From the NCBI GenBank assembly GCA_902800025.1, contig CADCDA010000012.1, positions 1-40,467 of the forward strand: 40,467 bases of DNA. The letters run 5' to 3'. Below the pieces are notes generated by a model. That model did no database searches and had not been told where the DNA came from. It saw nothing but the letters and a program-made list of their open reading frames with translations. Position numbers and translations under genes: made by a program. This document shows positions 37,810 to 40,467 of this stretch, piece by piece (positions within the stretch are counted from its first letter, which is position 1; each line of letters begins with the position of its first letter). This stretch comes from an uncultured Erysipelotrichaceae bacterium (GTDB lineage: Bacteria; Bacillota_I; Bacilli_A; RFN20; CAG-826).

Positions 37810-39400
37810 TGTCAGGATTATCAAAGCAAATCCATTTAATTTTAAGAACGAGGCCACTGAATCACGCTTATTAAAAGTAGCGGCATATGCACGTGTCTCC
37901 ACTGATAGCGAAGAACAAGAAGACTCATTCGATAGGCAAGTAAGTTACTACAGCAATTATATCCAATCGAATCCTGAATGGGAGTTTGTCAAAGTCTATA
38001 GTGATCCAGGTATTTCAGGAACAAAGGCAGAATCTAGGCCTGGCTTTATGGAAATGATGGAAGACTGTAGAAAAGGAAAGATTAATAGAATATTAGTTAA
38101 ATCGATAGCTCGTTTTGCTAGAAATACTGTTGATGCTCTCAAGTATATTAGAGAACTAAAAGAACTTGGTATCAGCGTTTATTTTGAAGCACACAACCTT
38201 GATACTGGCACAAGTGGTGGCGAAGTCCTATTAACAATTCTTGCTGCAACTGCCGAGGAAGAATCTAGAACAATTTCTAAGAATATCAAATGGACATATC
38301 AAAAGAAATTCGAAAGAGGGGAGTTTGTTTTTAATTATTCTCAATTCCTCGGGTTGAAGAAAACTGATGAAGGATTTGTTATTGTTGAGGAAGAAGCTGA
38401 AACTGTACGAAGAATTTATAGAGAATTCTTAAGTGGTGGATCATATCAACAAATTGCAAAAGGATTAAACGAAGACAATGTAAAAACACCTAGTGGAAGG
38501 GGAAAGTTTTCTGCCCCTGTTATCAAAAGCATCTTAACAAATGAAAAGTATTATGGTGCTTGTATGATGGGGAAGACATTTAAACCTGATGTTTTATCTA
38601 AAAGGAGATACAAAAATACAGGTCAAGTTGATTCCTACTATGTAGAAAACGCACTTCCTCAAATTGTTTCAAAAGAAACTTGGGATAGGGTTCAATTTGA
38701 GATTAAAGAAAGAGATGAAAATAGAGGTGTTTCAAATAAAGTTTATGGCAAATTCTCTAGTGCATATCCTTTTTCCAAAATTATTAGATGTGGTTGTTGT
38801 GGTTCCTTATTTGTTCGTAATAAGAATATGAGGGGGCACGGTAAAAATATACCTTGTTGGACTTGTTCGAGTCATTTTTATCATAGTGATTCATGCCCTC
38901 AAAAAGGCATCTCTGAAGAATCAATAAAGAGAGCATTTGTAACTGTTATTAACGAAATAGCTGAAAATGTTGTAGAACTTAAAAAGGTTGTTGCTGATTC
39001 AATTAGAAAATCTATGATGAATACCCCAAAATTTACGCCTGAACAACTAGAAGAAGAAATTATTGATTTACAGGAAGATATGTTGGAACTCCATAAAAGA
39101 AAAACAAAAGGTTTAGTATCTCCAAAAGATTATGCAGAACAAGGACAAGCTCTCGCAGATAAAATAGACTTAAAGAAGAGATTGCTTGATGACATTAAAT
39201 CCAAGATGATTCTTACCGAACTTACAGCAAAACGAATGACCGAGATTGAAGAGGTTCTTTCTACTCTTAAGCCTACCGATGACTTTAACGAAATTATATT
39301 TAGAAAAATGGTGGAGTCTATCACCGTAAACGATAGAACAAAGTTGACATTCAAATTCAAGGTTGGCATCGAAAAAACAATAGAAACCGAAATAAAATGA
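37796..39400 (+). CDS. Large serine recombinase 2 (534 aa)
   Basis: This is a second member of the same class, clearly diverged from the first. Features are VAAYARVSTDSEEQEDSF (catalytic Ser about residue 35), VYSDPGISGTKAESRPGF, ILVKSIARFARNTVDALKYI, LAATAEEESRTISKN, an LTNEKYYGACM segment, a zinc ribbon (CGCCGSLFV, then CWTCSSHFYHSDSC) and a long C-terminal coiled coil. ATG 37796 follows GGAGGATTTATCACT. Paired or tripled large serine recombinases are known in SCCmec (CcrAB) and in several Bacillota phage-like and conjugative elements, where both may be needed for movement. A terminator follows. Confidence 0.95.
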   Translation: MSQTNVRIIKANPFNFKNEATESRLLKVAAYARVSTDSEEQEDSFDRQVSYYSNYIQSNPEWEFVKVYSDPGISGTKAESRPGFMEMMEDCRKGKINRILVKSIARFARNTVDALKYIRELKELGISVYFEAHNLDTGTSGGEVLLTILAATAEEESRTISKNIKWTYQKKFERGEFVFNYSQFLGLKKTDEGFVIVEEEAETVRRIYREFLSGGSYQQIAKGLNEDNVKTPSGRGKFSAPVIKSILTNEKYYGACMMGKTFKPDVLSKRRYKNTGQVDSYYVENALPQIVSKETWDRVQFEIKERDENRGVSNKVYGKFSSAYPFSKIIRCGCCGSLFVRNKNMRGHGKNIPCWTCSSHFYHSDSCPQKGISEESIKRAFVTVINEIAENVVELKKVVADSIRKSMMNTPKFTPEQLEEEIIDLQEDMLELHKRKTKGLVSPKDYAEQGQALADKIDLKKRLLDDIKSKMILTELTAKRMTEIEEVLSTLKPTDDFNEIIFRKMVESITVNDRTKLTFKFKVGIEKTIETEIK

Positions 39401-39405
39401 TTAAA

Positions 39406-39440
39406 GCCTAGTGGATGAATAATCTGCTAGGTCTTTTTTT
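39406..39440 (+). terminator. Intrinsic terminator after the recombinase genes
   Basis: GCCTAG (39406-39411) pairs with CTAGGT (39426-39431, one wobble), with a 14-base loop and then CTTTTTTT. It ends the recombinase operon before the resistance-type cargo begins. Confidence 0.7.
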
Positions 39441-39472
39441 ATGCTTTTGATCAAATGCTTAATAGAAAAACA

Positions 39473-39502
39473 TTGAAGGTTTTATAATTATGGTGGTATT
39501 CT
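39473..39502 (+). promoter_or_regulatory. Promoter of the second nucleotidyltransferase gene
   Basis: TTGAAG (39473-39478) is followed by 18 bases and TATTCT (39497-39502), which is preceded by TGG as an extended -10. It lies about 65 bases upstream of the gene. Confidence 0.55.
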
Positions 39503-39569
39503 ATAACGATTTAAAGATGCACATGGCTTTAAATGGGAGGCTTGGGATATCTTCAAGGAGGAGATTTAA

Positions 39570-40229
39570 ATGTTTCATTTTATTGATGACAAAGATTTTT
39601 TGAGCAACTTAAGAAGTACTTGTGCTGACTTAGTCAATCAACTTAAACAAGAGATTAATCGCAACGATGTTATGGAAGTTGACGCATATCTTGTTGGGAG
39701 TGGTGCACGTAACTTAATAACACAAAACGGAAACGAACCCGTTGATTTGGACTACCAATTAGAAGTGGTTTCGCTTAACGGCATAGAGTGGAATGAATGT
39801 AGAAAAATAAAAGAATATGTAAGAAACGAATACAACGAAATCTTATGTAGAAATGGGTGGTCTGATTGTAGTGATTCCACATCAGTTCTTTCTACCGAAT
39901 ACCGTTATTTTACAAAAGGCAATAACACAAAGTTTAAAATCGATTTAGCTATTATAGTTAAGGATAATAAAGGGAATTGGTGGAGATTGATCCACAAGAA
40001 AACTGGTAATTTCAATACCGATGAATGGGTTTGGGAACAAGGAAGAGATTCCAAAGGTCTTGAAAATAGAGTAAGTAAGCTTAAGCAAAATGCCTATTGG
40101 GAAGAGGTAAGAGAAGTTTACCTTGAAAAGAAAAATCATTATTTAAGAAGAAATGATTATAATCACCCATCTTTCATTTGCTATATAGAAGCCGTTAACG
40201 AAGTTTACTATAAATATTTCAACAAATAA
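39570..40229 (+). CDS. Nucleotidyltransferase-fold protein next to the vat gene (219 aa)
   Basis: AYLVGSGARNLITQNGNEPVDLDYQLEV shows the GSG...DxD motif (G43, S44, then D59 and D61). KFKIDLAII later supplies the third acidic residue. This is a complete nucleotidyltransferase active site. The C-terminal part is helical (ENRVSKLKQNAYWEEVREVYLEKKNHYL, then HPSFICYIEAVNEVYYKYF). Antibiotic nucleotidyltransferases of the aminoglycoside and lincosamide type share the fold, but I cannot place this one in a resistance family. The gene is found with a start of an acetyltransferase resistance gene, so a role in resistance or stress is possible. ATG 39570 follows AAGGAGGAG with good spacing. Confidence 0.7.
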   Translation: MFHFIDDKDFLSNLRSTCADLVNQLKQEINRNDVMEVDAYLVGSGARNLITQNGNEPVDLDYQLEVVSLNGIEWNECRKIKEYVRNEYNEILCRNGWSDCSDSTSVLSTEYRYFTKGNNTKFKIDLAIIVKDNKGNWWRLIHKKTGNFNTDEWVWEQGRDSKGLENRVSKLKQNAYWEEVREVYLEKKNHYLRRNDYNHPSFICYIEAVNEVYYKYFNK

Positions 40230-40236
40230 TGCATTC

Positions 40237-40250
40237 GAATCCCATAGGGT
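40237..40250 (+). repeat. Partner of the 36320-36339 palindromic site
   Basis: GAATCCCATAGGGT matches the recombinase-upstream site in both orientations (11 of 12 direct, 12 of 14 inverted). It abuts the -10 of the vat leader promoter, so it may also bind a regulator there. Confidence 0.45.
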
Positions 40251-40258
40251 GCTATAAT
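40250..40258 (+). promoter_or_regulatory. Extended -10 promoter of the vat leader
   Basis: TGCTATAAT is a perfect extended -10 (TATAAT at 40253-40258). No strong -35 is seen. Transcription would begin near 40265, giving a leader of about 125 bases before the coding region. Confidence 0.6.
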
Positions 40259-40269
40259 TTGTAGCAGAC

Positions 40270-40374
40270 CAATATTGATGCCCCTTGCTTTTAGTAAAGA
40301 ATGTATCAATATTGTTGTACTAACACAATTTAGTTAAATAGGATTGATACAAAGTGTCAGTCCTTTTATTTTTT
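40270..40374 (+). promoter_or_regulatory. Attenuator leader: antiterminator/terminator switch before vat
   Basis: Three competing pairings are visible. CAATATTGAT (40270-40279) pairs perfectly with ATCAATATTG (40305-40314). GTATCAAT (40303-40310) pairs perfectly with ATTGATAC (40343-40350). GGATTGATAC (40341-40350) pairs with GTGTCAGTCC (40354-40363), an AAA-loop terminator with two wobbles, followed by TTTTATTTTTT (40364-40374). The middle pairing would disrupt the terminator, so the RNA can switch between stop and read-through. A stalled ribosome on the 19-codon leader frame is the likely trigger (inference). Confidence 0.7.
40278..40337 (+). CDS. Possible leader peptide of the vat attenuator (19 aa)
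   Basis: ATG 40278 opens a 19-codon frame reading MPLAFSKECINIVVLTQFS and closing at TAA 40335-40337, four bases before the terminator stem. The frame covers the 3' arm of the first hairpin, so a ribosome on it would change RNA folding. No good ribosome binding site is visible, so its translation is uncertain. The design matches antibiotic-responsive leaders of Bacillota resistance genes (known for erm, vga/vmlR-type and tet(M)-type genes). Confidence 0.5.
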   Translation: MPLAFSKECINIVVLTQFS

Positions 40375-40388
40375 GTTATCATATTGTT

Positions 40389-40467
40389 ATGGAAAAAGGA
40401 ATAAAACCAATTTACCCAAATTCTCAATTCAAATCCTTTTGTTACATCAAAAGTGTAATTACTAGAC
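40389..40467 (+). CDS. vat: Start of a Vat-type streptogramin A O-acetyltransferase (partial, 26 aa)
   Basis: The gene runs off the window. The first 26 residues, including IKPIYPNSQF and YIKSVITR, resemble the N-terminus of Vat(E)-type xenobiotic acyltransferases (IYPNS...FIKNVI). These hexapeptide-repeat enzymes acetylate and inactivate streptogramin A antibiotics. There is no clear ribosome binding site before ATG 40389, so a different start cannot be excluded. The upstream attenuator supports an inducible resistance gene. Chloramphenicol CatB-type enzymes share the fold and cannot be ruled out from 26 residues. Confidence 0.6.
   Translation, partial: MEKGIKPIYPNSQFKSFCYIKSVITR

Noticed and set aside
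40231-40256. tRNA T-loop-like TTCGAATCCC, as a possible tRNA end or tRNA attachment site
   Set aside because: The flanks do not form a T-stem and no tRNA 5' part or cloverleaf is found upstream.
1-40467. Mollicute host with TGA read as tryptophan, to explain the lack of a lysin
   Set aside because: TGA is used as a stop in many full-length genes here, for example at 988-990 and 14034-14036, and tryptophan is TGG throughout.

Overview
The window is an AT-rich stretch of Bacillota (Firmicutes) DNA. It uses the standard genetic code (TGA as stop), AGGAGG-type ribosome binding sites and sigma-A-like promoters. It reads as most of a siphovirus-type prophage or phage-like mobile element carrying antibiotic-resistance and anti-phage cargo. 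The first bases are the 3' end of a ribosome-protection tetracycline resistance gene of the tet(W)/tet(O)/tet(32) group. The last bases are the start of a Vat-type streptogramin A acetyltransferase gene behind an attenuator-like leader. The layout resembles the phi-m46.1-like elements of streptococci and relatives (inference from gene content). The host species cannot be read from the sequence.

Layout, left to right. (1) 1-185: tet 3' end and the left copy of a 39-bp repeated site. (2) 186-1538: three small genes of unknown role, the third transglutaminase-like. (3) 1565-5646: a short structured RNA with its own promoter and terminator, then a restriction-modification-like operon. It encodes an internally duplicated nuclease candidate, a second nuclease candidate with an EVE/PUA-like N-terminus, and a C5-cytosine methyltransferase with an N-terminal HTH. 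(4) 5720-9833, minus strand: a Hachiman-like HamA/HamB pair under a promoter that contains a perfect palindrome. (5) 9972-17915: phage replication genes (DUF2800 nuclease, DUF2815 protein, family A DNA polymerase, primase/SF3 helicase, VRR-NUC nuclease, SNF2-type helicase). (6) 17912-18500: a sigma-like late activator, then five 10-bp direct repeats and a late promoter. (7) 18515-20804: HNH nuclease and terminase. (8) 20837-24106: an orphan C5 methyltransferase, a leucine-rich-repeat protein and a 55-residue protein. (9) 24120-29815: portal, protease, HK97-type capsid, connectors, tail tube, and tail chaperone with a programmed -1 frameshift. (10) 29828-36245: tape measure, distal tail, baseplate hub, short fibre-like protein, a nucleotidyltransferase-like protein, two holin-like proteins and a 44-residue protein. 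(11) 36244-39440: the right copy of the 39-bp site and two tandem large serine recombinases. (12) 39473-40467: a second nucleotidyltransferase-like gene and the vat leader and start.

How it fits together: the serine recombinases would move the element. The replication block copies its DNA, and the sigma-like protein probably switches on the late operon from the 10-bp repeats. The two methyltransferases, the restriction module and HamAB would protect the element or exclude competing phages. I found no recognisable endolysin, no CI/Cro-type repressor and no excisionase. Early control genes and the rest of the resistance cargo presumably lie outside the window. No gene-free stretch exceeds 300 bases. 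The longest, 1539-1790, holds the structured RNA.
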